This document shows, in pieces, positions 1-8,514 of a DNA stretch of 64,000 nucleotides. The DNA is from Spongiactinospora sp. TRM90649 (GTDB lineage Bacteria; Actinomycetota; Actinomycetes; Streptosporangiales; Streptosporangiaceae), in contig NZ_JARLTC010000035.1 in the NCBI RefSeq assembly GCF_029382225.1, forward strand, positions 1 through 64,000. The letters run 5' to 3'. A model generated the notes under the pieces. The model ran no database searches. It saw nothing but the letters and a program-made list of their open reading frames with translations, and was not told the DNA's origin. Every line of letters starts with the position of its first letter. Within the stretch, counting starts at the first letter, position 1. The position numbers were made by a program, and so were the translations under genes.

Positions 1-1307
1 GGCGCGGCCTCTTCGGGGATGAGGCCGAGCAGGTCGGTGACCAGGTCGCCCTTGGCGTCCACTACGGCGACGCCGCGTCCGGCCTGGATGTCGGAAAGGA
101 TCATCTGGGCGAGCAGCGTGCTCTTGCCGGTGCCGTTCGGGCCCAGGACGTGAACGTGGTGGCAGGAGTCGATCACGCCCAGGGCGACCGGGCGTTGGTG
201 GCCGGCGTCGGCTACGCCGAGGGCTTTGCCGTGGTGGGCGATCTGGGGTGAGGGGGCGATGGCGTTCGCTCCGGCCCGCTGGAGTCCCGGCACGGCGGGG
301 TCCATCGGCAGGTGGGCGAGCGCGGCGAGTTCCGGGACCGACAGCAGGAATCCCCGCCGCAGGCGACGGGCGGCGAGTTGCCGTGCCGGGCGCAGGAGGC
401 GGCGGCGCTCCAGCCGGTTGTGTCCGGAGAACACGGCGAACGCTGAGGCGATCGCGTGCGCCCGGCCTCGGATCGCACCGCGCCGGAGTGGCTTTTCGTC
501 GCCTTCGTCGGCCTGTACGGCATAGCGGACGGCGACCTCGTAGCGGGGTTGGACGGCCTTGTCCCGGATGGCGCGGGCCTCGGCGTAGTGCTCCAGCCGT
601 ACGGCGTGATCCAGCGAACGGTGATTTGTGCTTGGGCGTGATGCGCCAGGGGTGATGAAATCAAGAACGCCTCGGAGCAGGCTCGCGCCGCCGTGGGAGT
701 GGCGGCGGCCGGTGGCGGGCCGGGCCAGGACCTGGATGGCGGCGTGCTGCCAGGACGGCATGCCGACCCCGGCTCCGAGCAGGGCACGGAGCGGGTCGTG
801 ATCGTGGTCGTGCTTGAGCGGCAGCCGCTCGCTGCGTGCGATAACCAGTTGCCCGCCGGTGCTCTGCCCGGTCTGCGGTACCGGCGGGCCCGCCTCCAGT
901 ACGGCGGTGCGCGCGGACGGCCACGCGGCCTCGATCGCGTGATCCACCAGGTGCTGCGGCACGGTTCCCGGAACCCACATGCGGATCCGGACGCCGCCGA
1001 CGCCGAAGACGTACTCGAAGACCAGATGGGGTTGACCGAACAGGACCCGCTTCCATGCCGGTCGCAGCAGTCCGAGCAGGTTGCTCCACAGCGCCTTCGC
1101 GCCGGGCAGATCCGCCACGGGCGGAGCGAGGATCTCCAGGCAGCGGGCCCCGTCGTTCATCGCCCGATGACGCATCCGTGCGAGCAGGGACCGGGCCAGT
1201 TCGGCGGCGATCACGGCGGGCGGTGCGATGGCGGCGAGCAGCAAGCCGTAGGCGTCCAGCCAGGAGACGGCCAGGTCGATCATGACGTCGGGGTTGTTGT
1301 CGATCAC
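1..1307 (-). CDS. Conjugation ATPase, coupling protein/HerA-TraG-like (partial)
   Basis: The minus frame is open from a GTG at 1307 through the window edge, giving 435 visible codons; the C-terminus is missing. Around residues 385-392 a Walker A motif reads GPNGTGKST, followed by VAVVDAKGDLV, typical of DNA-pumping ATPases of conjugative systems. The N-terminal half has no motif I can name. The GTG start overlaps the stop of the VirB4-like gene in a 4-bp GTGA, so the two are translationally coupled. It probably links DNA substrate to the secretion channel. A second VirB4-type subunit is the alternative. Confidence 0.75.
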   Translation of the reverse strand, partial: MIDNNPDVMIDLAVSWLDAYGLLLAAIAPPAVIAAELARSLLARMRHRAMNDGARCLEILAPPVADLPGAKALWSNLLGLLRPAWKRVLFGQPHLVFEYVFGVGGVRIRMWVPGTVPQHLVDHAIEAAWPSARTAVLEAGPPVPQTGQSTGGQLVIARSERLPLKHDHDHDPLRALLGAGVGMPSWQHAAIQVLARPATGRRHSHGGASLLRGVLDFITPGASRPSTNHRSLDHAVRLEHYAEARAIRDKAVQPRYEVAVRYAVQADEGDEKPLRRGAIRGRAHAIASAFAVFSGHNRLERRRLLRPARQLAARRLRRGFLLSVPELAALAHLPMDPAVPGLQRAGANAIAPSPQIAHHGKALGVADAGHQRPVALGVIDSCHHVHVLGPNGTGKSTLLAQMILSDIQAGRGVAVVDAKGDLVTDLLGLIPEEAA

Positions 1308-3055
1308 AGGGCGTCCTCTTCGTCGTACTGGGCGAGTTCCTGAGGGGATGAGGTGACCAAGCGGTGCTCCTGCTCGCTGGCCAGGACGTGGAAGGCCACG
1401 CGGGACGCGCCGGCGTCGGCGGCCAGCAGGCCGGTGCCGCGCTCGGTCGACAGCAGCAGGTGCCGCTCACCGTCGGACAGGCGGAAGGCGTCGGTGATCG
1501 CGTCGATGGCCTGGGGCGCCTGGCGGAGCAGGATCTGGGTCGCCGAGTTGGCGATGATCGCCTGTCCGGCCTCGGAGCCGAGCAGGTCGGCCGCGTCCTG
1601 GGTGACGACCGACAGGCCCGCCCAGTGCTTTCGGGCCGCCTTGGCCATCCGCAGCAGGAACTTCGCGCCCTCGGGGTCCTGCATGAGCAGCCACGCCTCG
1701 TCGACCACGACTAGCCGTGGGCGGCGGTCATCTGCGTTGGAGACGCGTCGCCAGACGGCGTCCAGGGTGAGCAGTGTGCCGACGGCCTTCAGTTCCTCTG
1801 GCAGGTCGCGTAGTGAGAAGACGATCAAGTGGGAGTCGGGTCGGGTGGTGGTGTGGCCGTCGAAGAGCCTGCGGTGGCTGCCGGTCACGTAGGGGCTGAG
1901 CCCGGCGGCCACCTCGGCGGCGTTGGGATCGCCGGAATCGGTAAGCACGGCTACTAGATCGCGCATCAGCGGTGGAGGCTCGTCCCAGGTGGCGGGGTCG
2001 AAGGTGATCCCGGCCTGCTTGTAGGTGGCGAGGATCGCCCGGTCGAGCGCCGCTCTGGCGGCATTGCCGAGCGGCTCGCCGAGCATGACCGTCACCAGCG
2101 TGTGCAGGAACAACGACCGCCGGGTCAGCGGATCACCGTCCGCGCGGTGCTCCTGGGGCAGGTCGAAGGGGTTGAGCCGGACGTCCGGCGCGCCCAGGTG
2201 CAGGTAGGCCCCGCCGACCGCCGTGCACAACCGGGCGTACTCGTCCTCGGGGTCGATGACCGCGACCTCGATCCCGGCGTACAACGACCGCAGGGCTTCG
2301 AGCTTGGCCAGGTAGGACTTGCCCGCGCCGCTGCTGGCGATGATCGCCGAGTTGTGGTTGGGCTGGGCGAACCGGTCCCAGGCGACCAGCGAGGCGCTGG
2401 CGGCGTTCGCGCCGTACAGGACGGCGGTCGGGCCGAGCTCGGTGGTCAGGTCCGGGCTGGTGAACGGAAAGGCCGCCGCGAGCGCCGGGGTGTCGAACGT
2501 ACGGCTCGCGCTCAGGTTGTCGAACGCCAGCGGCAATGAGGACACCCAGCCCTGGAGCTGGCGGAAGGCGACCGGCCGGGCGTCCAGCAGCAGCGCGCCG
2601 GCCAGCGCCCTGGCCTGGGCGCATGCCTCGTCCAGCTCGTCCTGGGTGGCGGCGTGGACGGTGAGGTAGATCGAGACGCGGAACAGCCTGGCCTGCCCCC
2701 GCGCGATCCGGGAAGCCAACTCCTGGGCGTCCTCGGCGGCGACTTCCGCGCCGGGGTCCAAGAGACGGCCGTGTTCGTGGTCGCTGCGCAGCCCGGATTC
2801 CAGGCGGGCGAGCTGCTTGCGCAACCGGTCGGCAGCGACCAGAGACGGGACCGGGTCGACATGGATGGAAACGTCCAGGCGGCCGGGGTGGGTGAGCAGT
2901 GGTTCGAGCCAGCCCGGCGAGACATCGCGCGGGTAGCCGCTGATGGCCAGGGTCGCGCACAGGCCGTCACCGACGTGCAGGCTCCTCGGCCGCACCCTGA
3001 TCGCATGCGGCCCGAACCCGCTGACGCTTGGACGTCGGCGGTGGAGAAGTCTCAT
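1304..3055 (-). CDS. VirB4-like type IV secretion ATPase
   Basis: This 583-residue protein has a Walker A motif (SSGAGKSYLAK) near residue 240 and a Walker B-like RLVVVDEAW near residue 445. Both are typical of the VirB4/TraE/PrgJ family that energises pilus assembly and DNA transfer. The N-terminal 200 residues correspond to the VirB4 region that docks on the channel. The ATG at 3055 overlaps the stop of the upstream PrgI-like gene (ATGA), and its own stop overlaps the next start. It is somewhat shorter than Gram-negative VirB4 (about 790 residues), as often seen in actinobacterial elements. Confidence 0.85.
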   Translation of the reverse strand: MRLLHRRRPSVSGFGPHAIRVRPRSLHVGDGLCATLAISGYPRDVSPGWLEPLLTHPGRLDVSIHVDPVPSLVAADRLRKQLARLESGLRSDHEHGRLLDPGAEVAAEDAQELASRIARGQARLFRVSIYLTVHAATQDELDEACAQARALAGALLLDARPVAFRQLQGWVSSLPLAFDNLSASRTFDTPALAAAFPFTSPDLTTELGPTAVLYGANAASASLVAWDRFAQPNHNSAIIASSGAGKSYLAKLEALRSLYAGIEVAVIDPEDEYARLCTAVGGAYLHLGAPDVRLNPFDLPQEHRADGDPLTRRSLFLHTLVTVMLGEPLGNAARAALDRAILATYKQAGITFDPATWDEPPPLMRDLVAVLTDSGDPNAAEVAAGLSPYVTGSHRRLFDGHTTTRPDSHLIVFSLRDLPEELKAVGTLLTLDAVWRRVSNADDRRPRLVVVDEAWLLMQDPEGAKFLLRMAKAARKHWAGLSVVTQDAADLLGSEAGQAIIANSATQILLRQAPQAIDAITDAFRLSDGERHLLLSTERGTGLLAADAGASRVAFHVLASEQEHRLVTSSPQELAQYDEEDAL

Positions 3056-3954
3056 TGGCGTCCCCTCGCTGTGATGACCTCGGCGGGCTCGGAACGCAGG
3101 CCGGGCGGGGCGGCCGGGTCGAAGCAGGAGGCCACCAGCGCGCCGGCGGCGTCGCTGTCCAAGGGGCGAATCGTGAGCCCGCAGGCGGACAGCAGCCGGG
3201 CCGCCTCTTCCAGGCGCCGTACGGCCCGTGCCGCCGTTGGCTCGCGAACGATCAAGAGGACATGGCGGCGTAGCAGGTCATGCCGGGCGGACAGGTCGGT
3301 GAGGAAGGCCGCGTGCTCGTGTGCGGCGGCCGTCAGAGCGGGATGGGCGAGCGTGTCGGCGTTGGCCAAGAGGGTGCTGATCGGCCCGGTGAGATCGACG
3401 CGTTCGGCGCGGACCAGGATCTGGGCGGGGCCGGACAGCGAGTTGAGCCAGCGGCCGAACACTGCGACGAGGGCGTCTTGCTCGTCGGGGGTGCGCAGGG
3501 CGAAGCTGACCGTCGACACCTCCGCGACTGCGGCGACGCCGTCCGGGCCGAGATCGATCAGTCCGTCAGCGGTAAGGCCGCGTGCGGGCAGGCGCAGGGG
3601 CGCGGGGTGTGGGCCGGGCTTCGCCGCCACCCAAGCAGGGGCGTCGGGGATGTCCGATGACGTGGAGGCCAGGTGTTTCGGTGAACGCCCGTGGCGGATC
3701 GCGGCCAGCAGGTAGCGGTCCAGGGGCACGCCGTCGCGCCGCCCGATCGCCAGCAGGACCCCGGTCAGTGCGACCGGCAGGGCCGCGGCGGCGAAGACGG
3801 CAAGTGGCAGGCGTTCCTCGGCGAGCAGGTAGGCGGCGTAGAGCAGGGCTCCGGTGCAGCCCAGGATGGCCACCTGGCGGGCGGTGAAGCCGCCGACGAT
3901 TCGGTCTTCCTGATCGACGTCGGCGGGGATGCGGACCGGGTCTGTCCAGCTCAT
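3052..3954 (-). CDS. PrgI family membrane protein of the conjugation apparatus
   Basis: The 300-residue protein has an N-terminal signature of PrgI/VirB3-like proteins: a short basic lead (VRIPADVDQEDRIVGG), then two hydrophobic helices near residues 27-45 and 52-70, then DGVPLDRYLLAAIR. A soluble C-terminal part of about 200 residues follows. PrgI proteins sit beside VirB4 in Gram-positive conjugation operons and anchor the ATPase to the membrane. Its start overlaps the TrbL-like stop and its stop overlaps the VirB4 start, so it lies in the middle of a coupled operon. Confidence 0.8.
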   Translation of the reverse strand: MSWTDPVRIPADVDQEDRIVGGFTARQVAILGCTGALLYAAYLLAEERLPLAVFAAAALPVALTGVLLAIGRRDGVPLDRYLLAAIRHGRSPKHLASTSSDIPDAPAWVAAKPGPHPAPLRLPARGLTADGLIDLGPDGVAAVAEVSTVSFALRTPDEQDALVAVFGRWLNSLSGPAQILVRAERVDLTGPISTLLANADTLAHPALTAAAHEHAAFLTDLSARHDLLRRHVLLIVREPTAARAVRRLEEAARLLSACGLTIRPLDSDAAGALVASCFDPAAPPGLRSEPAEVITARGRQ

Positions 3955-5396
3955 CGCTTCCCACCGCCCTCGCTGCGCGGCGGCTTCCCGGAGTGGGGGC
4001 GGGTGCGGAGGTAGTACATCTGAGCCAGTCCGGCCGGACCGTTGGCGTAGTAGGTCTCGCGCGGGTACCCGTACACCGGCGTGGTGGGTTTGATCGGCCC
4101 CGGGGATCCCGATGGATGCGCGCCTGGGTTCGGCGAGGCCGTCCGAGGACGCCTTCCCGCCGTAGGGCTTTGTCTGCTGGGACCGGACGTGGCTCGTGCC
4201 GTGTGGCCGCCGGGGCCAGTAAGCCGCGTTGCCGCGTAGGTGGCAGCCGTTCCGGCGGGCCCTGCCGCGATGGCAGGCATGGCAACGGTGGCGCTACGGG
4301 TGGCAGTCCTGGTGGCATTGCCTTTGCCGCCCCGTCCGCCACCACGTCCGCCTCGGCCCAGGTGCAGGGCGTTCAAGATCGGGGACGTGAGCTTGTAGGC
4401 CACGGCGTACTTCACGATCCGAGTGATCGTTGAACCGCGTCCGCCGGTCTGGGCGAAGATCCGGCGGGACACCCAGCCGGGAATGCGGACCAGGATGATC
4501 AGCAGGCACAGGACCAAGACCAGGTTGACGAGCTGCCCGCTCGGCATGAGTCCGAGCGGAAGGCGGCCGTCCTGGTTGAAGAAGATCCGTACCGCTAGGA
4601 TCAGCGTCAGCGACTGGGCCACCTGGGCGATCAGCAGCCCGGTGAAGGCGCGTGCCCAGAACCTGGCCAGTCCGTCGGTGTACGGCAGCGCCAGGCAGGC
4701 CAGCGCGAGCGGAGCGGCCACCACCAGCAGCAGCACCAGGGCGGCCCGCATCACGTAGGCGATCAGCAGCACGATCAGCAAGATGACCGCGACCAGGGTG
4801 AGCAGGATGTAGAAGATCGCCTGCTGCCCTCCGGTGATGATCAACAACCGGAGGGTCGCGACCGCGCGCATGCCGTCGAAGTCCTGGCCGAGCAGCGCCC
4901 GCGAGAGCGCGTTCGCCAGCTCGATCGCCTTCCCGCAGACCGTGAAGCTGGCGTTGACGGCCAGCACCGTGACCAGCAGCCGGGGCAGGACCTCTTTGAC
5001 CGCGTACCGGGTCTGGACGGTCTCATGCCCCATCGCGGCGATCGCGCCGATGGTGGCCAGCACCACGAACCCGGAATCGGCGATCACGACGGTCGCCTTC
5101 CACAGGTCGAACGCCCGCTCGTTGCCGACGACGTCCGGGGTGGCCAGGAGCGTCACGGCCAAGAGTTCAAGCAGGGGCTTGATCGCCAGAGCCACCAGGT
5201 TGGTGAACCAGGCGTTGATCTGGTTGTTGATCAGGTCGCCGATGCCGAACCCGAAGCCCCCACCGTCGGGCGGCAATGGTGGCTCGGGTGTCGGGGTCGG
5301 TGCCGGGGTGGCATTCGCGGTTGCCGTCATGGCGGCAACCGCTGCGGCAGTGAGAAAGAGCGTTGCCACCGGCGGCACGGTCGTACGAAGGTTCAT
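3951..5396 (-). CDS. TrbL/VirB6-like polytopic conjugation protein
   Basis: This 481-residue protein has a signal-like hydrophobic N-terminus with a Pro/Thr-rich stretch, about six to seven hydrophobic helices between residues 55 and 320, and a long Gly/Arg/Thr/Pro-rich basic tail. A polytopic core with a low-complexity cytoplasmic tail is the layout of TrbL/VirB6-type channel proteins of Gram-positive type IV systems. Its position between the pilin-like and PrgI/VirB4 genes supports this. The tail contains little recognisable sequence and may contact DNA or the ATPases; that role is inference. Confidence 0.75.
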   Translation of the reverse strand: MNLRTTVPPVATLFLTAAAVAAMTATANATPAPTPTPEPPLPPDGGGFGFGIGDLINNQINAWFTNLVALAIKPLLELLAVTLLATPDVVGNERAFDLWKATVVIADSGFVVLATIGAIAAMGHETVQTRYAVKEVLPRLLVTVLAVNASFTVCGKAIELANALSRALLGQDFDGMRAVATLRLLIITGGQQAIFYILLTLVAVILLIVLLIAYVMRAALVLLLVVAAPLALACLALPYTDGLARFWARAFTGLLIAQVAQSLTLILAVRIFFNQDGRLPLGLMPSGQLVNLVLVLCLLIILVRIPGWVSRRIFAQTGGRGSTITRIVKYAVAYKLTSPILNALHLGRGGRGGGRGGKGNATRTATRSATVAMPAIAAGPAGTAATYAATRLTGPGGHTARATSGPSRQSPTAGRRPRTASPNPGAHPSGSPGPIKPTTPVYGYPRETYYANGPAGLAQMYYLRTRPHSGKPPRSEGGGKR

Positions 5397-5402
5397 GGTC
5401 GC

Positions 5403-6608
5403 TCATCCGCCGACGACGCGCCGCAGGACACTCACGAAGAGCGGGGCCAGGATGGCCAGGGCGTACCCGAAGGCCGATGCCTTCAGCGCTGCCTTGGCCT
5501 TCTGGACCTCGCCGGGGTCACCGCCCGCGATCAGGTACCGCAGGCCGCCGACGGTCAGCATCAGCGTTGCCAGTGCGGCAAGCAGCCCGATCAGCCAGTT
5601 CCGCAGGTTGGCCAGGACGGCGTTGAGGTCTGCGGGGGCGGCAGCCGCCACGGTGGCGGCGAACGCGCCGGTTGCCACCACGGCCACCAGCAGGACCGCC
5701 ACTGCCGTCAGGGCCACCACCCAGACGGCAATCCGCGGAGTGGGCTTGCCACGCCGGTGGCGGCGGTAATCGGAGGGTTGCCGCGTTGCCGCTTGTTGCC
5801 GGACGCGTCGGGCGGCTACGGAAGGATGGTTCGGCGAGATCCGCGCGGAGCCAGGGCTGGTGTCCCTGCCTCCCTTCGAGTCGGTTCCAGTGTCTGCATC
5901 CGAAGGTGCCTGGCTCCGCGCGGAAGCGAGTGGGAAGTAGGGGCAGGGCATGCCGTACCGGTTTCGTGGTCTGCGGGCCGGAACGCGCAGTGGAACGTCC
6001 TGGAGCCGGGTGAGGGCGATGAGCTCGGCGTCGTGCTCACTCAGCACGCCGTCGGTCACCGCGTCGATGAGCACCAGGTCGGGGTGGTACCAGGGGCGAG
6101 GCAGCGGTGGTGGCTCGGTTGCTGGCCGTCGGCGCTCGGCTTTGGTGATGAGGTGACGGCGGGTGGTCTCGCCCGCGTGGCGGGCCGCCGCGCACAGGTG
6201 AGAGCGGACGTAGGGCAGGTCGGTGTCGGCGCGGTGGAGCGCACGCAGGTAGCCCGCAATGATCGCGATGTCGATGTCCATGGGGTCGCCGCAGGGCAGA
6301 TCACGAGTCAGTCCGAGCGCGATCCGGCGCAGGGCGGGCATCGCCATGCCGACCGCCGCGACCTTCCAAGCCGATCCGGAGTGGCGAGCGCGGGCGATGA
6401 GTTCCCGCCAGACGGCGTCTCGCGCCTCGTCGGTGACCTGGTAGCTGGTGAGCAGCAGCCGTAGGTCGCGTAGCCCGACCGGGCCTCGGGGCAGACCTGG
6501 GGCGAGCTCGGTGCAGTCCAGGGCCATGCCGCCCGGACCGGTCGTCAGCAGCCGGAACGAGGTCTCGGTGGTGTCCAGGGGCGATTCGGTGAGGCGATAG
6601 ACGCTCAT
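5403..6608 (-). CDS. Pilin-like (TrbC/VirB2-type) protein with unusual N-terminal extension
   Basis: The last 110 residues look like a small conjugative pilin: hydrophobic segment AVAVLLVAVVATGAF, a second helix, then TVGGLRYLIAGGDPGEVQKA, a hallmark of Gram-positive pilin/TrbC-like proteins. It is preceded by about 250 soluble residues that include a helical SEHDAELIALTRLQ segment resembling the start of sigma region 4, and by a low-complexity linker. I chose the ATG at 6608 because GGAG lies about nine bases upstream; an in-frame ATG at 6656 exists. It is either a genuine fusion or two ancestral genes joined by loss of a stop. It is the first gene of the transfer operon. Confidence 0.65.
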   Translation of the reverse strand: MSVYRLTESPLDTTETSFRLLTTGPGGMALDCTELAPGLPRGPVGLRDLRLLLTSYQVTDEARDAVWRELIARARHSGSAWKVAAVGMAMPALRRIALGLTRDLPCGDPMDIDIAIIAGYLRALHRADTDLPYVRSHLCAAARHAGETTRRHLITKAERRRPATEPPPLPRPWYHPDLVLIDAVTDGVLSEHDAELIALTRLQDVPLRVPARRPRNRYGMPCPYFPLASARSQAPSDADTGTDSKGGRDTSPGSARISPNHPSVAARRVRQQAATRQPSDYRRHRRGKPTPRIAVWVVALTAVAVLLVAVVATGAFAATVAAAAPADLNAVLANLRNWLIGLLAALATLMLTVGGLRYLIAGGDPGEVQKAKAALKASAFGYALAILAPLFVSVLRRVVGG

Positions 6609-6656
6609 GTCGTGCTCCGGTCGAGAAGAGTTCGTGGTCTCGGTCCGGTTGTGCAC

Positions 6657-6804
6657 GACGCCTCAGAAACGGCTCGGAAACGACCTGGGAACCCGGTTGG
6701 GAATTCCTCAGAAGTTCGGGTCTCTGAGCGGCTTCTGAGCAGATTCTGAGCTCGCTGCTTGCCTGGTCACACACCGCCGTTGCCGTACCTACGGCTCCGG
6801 GGGC
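6657..6804. promoter_or_regulatory. Divergent intergenic region with repeated CTCAGAA/TTCTGAG boxes
   Basis: This gap lies between the minus-strand transfer operon and the plus-strand modification/integration genes, so it must hold divergent promoters. CTCAGAA occurs at 6662-6668 and 6707-6713. Its complement TTCTGAG occurs at 6733-6739 and 6744-6750, and a shorter CTGAG at 6724-6728. The last two copies are 11 bases apart, about one helical turn. The pattern suggests an operator or a relaxase/origin-type binding array; which one is not decidable here. Confidence 0.45.
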
Positions 6805-6840
6805 GTGCATCCGAAGAAGTGTGTCCCGACAACAGCAATG

Positions 6841-7302
6841 GAGAACTGGAATGGCACAAGCGCCACGACCGGCGGGCTGACCACGTCGACAAGACGGCAT
6901 CTGGCGATCACACCGGTGCGGTTGCGGACGGCACGGGCGTTCGTCACCTGGACGCACCGCTACCTCGCCCCACCGGCCGACGCCGAAATCATTCTGGGCG
7001 TTCAGGCCGGCACGAGCTTGGCCGGTGTCGTGTTCGTCGGCGCTCTGGCCTGCTGGAGGCACGACGACGGGCACACGGCCGAGATCGTGTGCCTGTCCAC
7101 CGACGGCACCCCGAACGCCTGCTCGGCACTGCTGGGCGCCGCCCGGCGGGCCGCCCGCACGAAGGGCTACCGGCGGCTGATCGTCCGCACCCGGCCGGGT
7201 GAGTCGGGGGCAAGCCTGCGCGCCGCTGGCTCCCACCCCATGCCTGGGAGGGCCGTCGATGGCGCTCTGTGGGAGATCCGGACGGTCGGGGACCGCCGAT
7301 GA
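6841..7302 (+). CDS. XF1762-family (acetyltransferase-like) protein
   Basis: The protein starts at an ATG at 6841 (MENWNGTS), with an alternative ATG at 6805. It matches the XF1762 family by ordered short motifs: [15 protein letters not shown] at the N-terminus, [50 protein letters not shown], then [11 protein letters not shown]. The family is small, GNAT-like and common in phages and mobile elements, and its substrate is unknown to me. The TGA overlaps the ATG of the DNA methyltransferase (ATGA), which ties the two proteins together. Confidence 0.7.
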   Translation, partial: ENWNGTSATTGGLTTSTRRHLAITPVRLRTARAFVTWTHRYLAPPADAEIILGVQAGTSLAGVVFVGALACWRHDDGHTAEIVCLSTDGTPNACSALLGAARRAARTKGYRRLIVRTRPGESGASLRAAGSHPMPGRAVDGALWEIRTVGDRR

Positions 7303-8309
7303 CCGTATTCAAAGGGACCTACTGGAGCGACGGCCAGGCGGCCCTCTACCACGGCGACGCACGGCAGGTGCTGGGCGAACTGCCCGCCGGGTCGGTGGAC
7401 TGCATCGTGACCAGCCCGCCGTACTGGGGGCTGCGGCACTACTGCGAGGGGCAGTACGGCCAGGAGCCCACCCCGCAGGCGTACGTGGACAACCTGCGGG
7501 CCACCTTCGACCAGGCCCGCCGGGTCCTGGCCGACGATGGGACCTGCTGGCTCAACCTCGGCGACGTGTACGCGGCCAACTCCGACGGCTGCGCTCGCGG
7601 CGCCGACTACAACATCCGCCAGCCTGCCCTACGGCCCAAAGCCCGGCAGGCCCGATCGCCGAAGAACCTGCTCGGCATGCCCTGGCGAGTCGCCTTCGCA
7701 CTCCAGGACGACGGGTGGATCCTGCGCAACGCGATCGTGTGGCACAAGCCGAACGCGATGCCGCAGTCGGTCCGCGACCGGCTGTCCAACCGGTACGAGC
7801 TGATCTTCCTGCTGGTCAAGCAGCGAACCTACTGGTTCGACCTGGACCCGATCCGCCGCCCCTACACCGGAGACCGATCGCTGTCCCGCCGCTCGCGCTC
7901 TGGCGGCAGCAAGCCGAACAGCATCACCACACCATGGCCGCCGAAGGGCAAGTACACCGACACCGGCGACGCCCTGGCAGACGGCAGGCACGGCACCGCC
8001 ATGCGCCCCACCGGCCGACAGCATGACACCACCCACCCACAGGGAAGCAACCCCGGCGATATGTGGTCCATCTCCACCCGGCCACTACGGGCGGCGCACT
8101 TCGCGGCGTTCCCGATCGACATCCCGCTGCGGGCGATCGCCGCCGGTTGCCGCCCCGGCGGCACCGTGCTGGACCCGTTCACCGGCAGCGGCACCACCGG
8201 CCTCGCCGCCCGCCGCCTCGGCCGCCGCTTCATCGGGATCGAACTGAACGCCGCCTACTGCGACCTGGCTCGTGACCGCCTGATCTCCGAAGGAGGTCAT
8301 GGTGGCTGA
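7299..8309 (+). CDS. Site-specific DNA methyltransferase (amino-methylating, beta class)
   Basis: This 336-residue enzyme shows catalytic motif IV as TSPPYWG near residue 45, and later the AdoMet-binding motif [12 protein letters not shown] with RRFIGIELN near residues 285-310. Motif IV before motif I is the order of beta-class N4-cytosine or N6-adenine DNA methyltransferases. The ATG at 7299 overlaps the upstream stop. No restriction endonuclease lies next to it, so it is either an orphan or part of the element's own protection. The base and site methylated cannot be read from sequence. Confidence 0.85.
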   Translation: MTVFKGTYWSDGQAALYHGDARQVLGELPAGSVDCIVTSPPYWGLRHYCEGQYGQEPTPQAYVDNLRATFDQARRVLADDGTCWLNLGDVYAANSDGCARGADYNIRQPALRPKARQARSPKNLLGMPWRVAFALQDDGWILRNAIVWHKPNAMPQSVRDRLSNRYELIFLLVKQRTYWFDLDPIRRPYTGDRSLSRRSRSGGSKPNSITTPWPPKGKYTDTGDALADGRHGTAMRPTGRQHDTTHPQGSNPGDMWSISTRPLRAAHFAAFPIDIPLRAIAAGCRPGGTVLDPFTGSGTTGLAARRLGRRFIGIELNAAYCDLARDRLISEGGHGG

Positions 8310-8514
8310 TCGGCTACAAAAGGCCTGCTCAGGGCCTCCCGAATCCGGCCTGCGGGCGTACCCTGCAGGGCCCGGCCGTGGGCGCAAGGGCAGGCCGGGC
8401 TTGCACGTCGAGATCGTCACCTTGGGCGGAGCTGAGGGGGACGAGATCGAGGCGCGTCAACACGCCATCATCCGGGAGATCCTTCGATGTCTGTTCGAAC
8501 GGCGGGAACCGTGA
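8299..8514 (+). CDS. Small hypothetical protein between methyltransferase and recombinase
   Basis: I do not recognise this 71-residue protein. A strong ribosome-binding site (GGAGG at 8292-8296) lies just before the ATG at 8299, which overlaps the methyltransferase end. Its stop overlaps the preferred GTG start of the recombinase in a 4-bp GTGA, so it sits in a coupled operon. The C-terminal part ([17 protein letters not shown]) is helical and charged. It could be a recombination directionality factor by position; there is no sequence support for that. Confidence 0.55.
   Translation: MVADRLQKACSGPPESGLRAYPAGPGRGRKGRPGLHVEIVTLGGAEGDEIEARQHAIIREILRCLFERREP

Noticed and set aside
2654-3715. 353-codon plus-strand frame
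   Set aside because: It overlaps the VirB4- and PrgI-like genes, which have clear motifs and matching overlaps.
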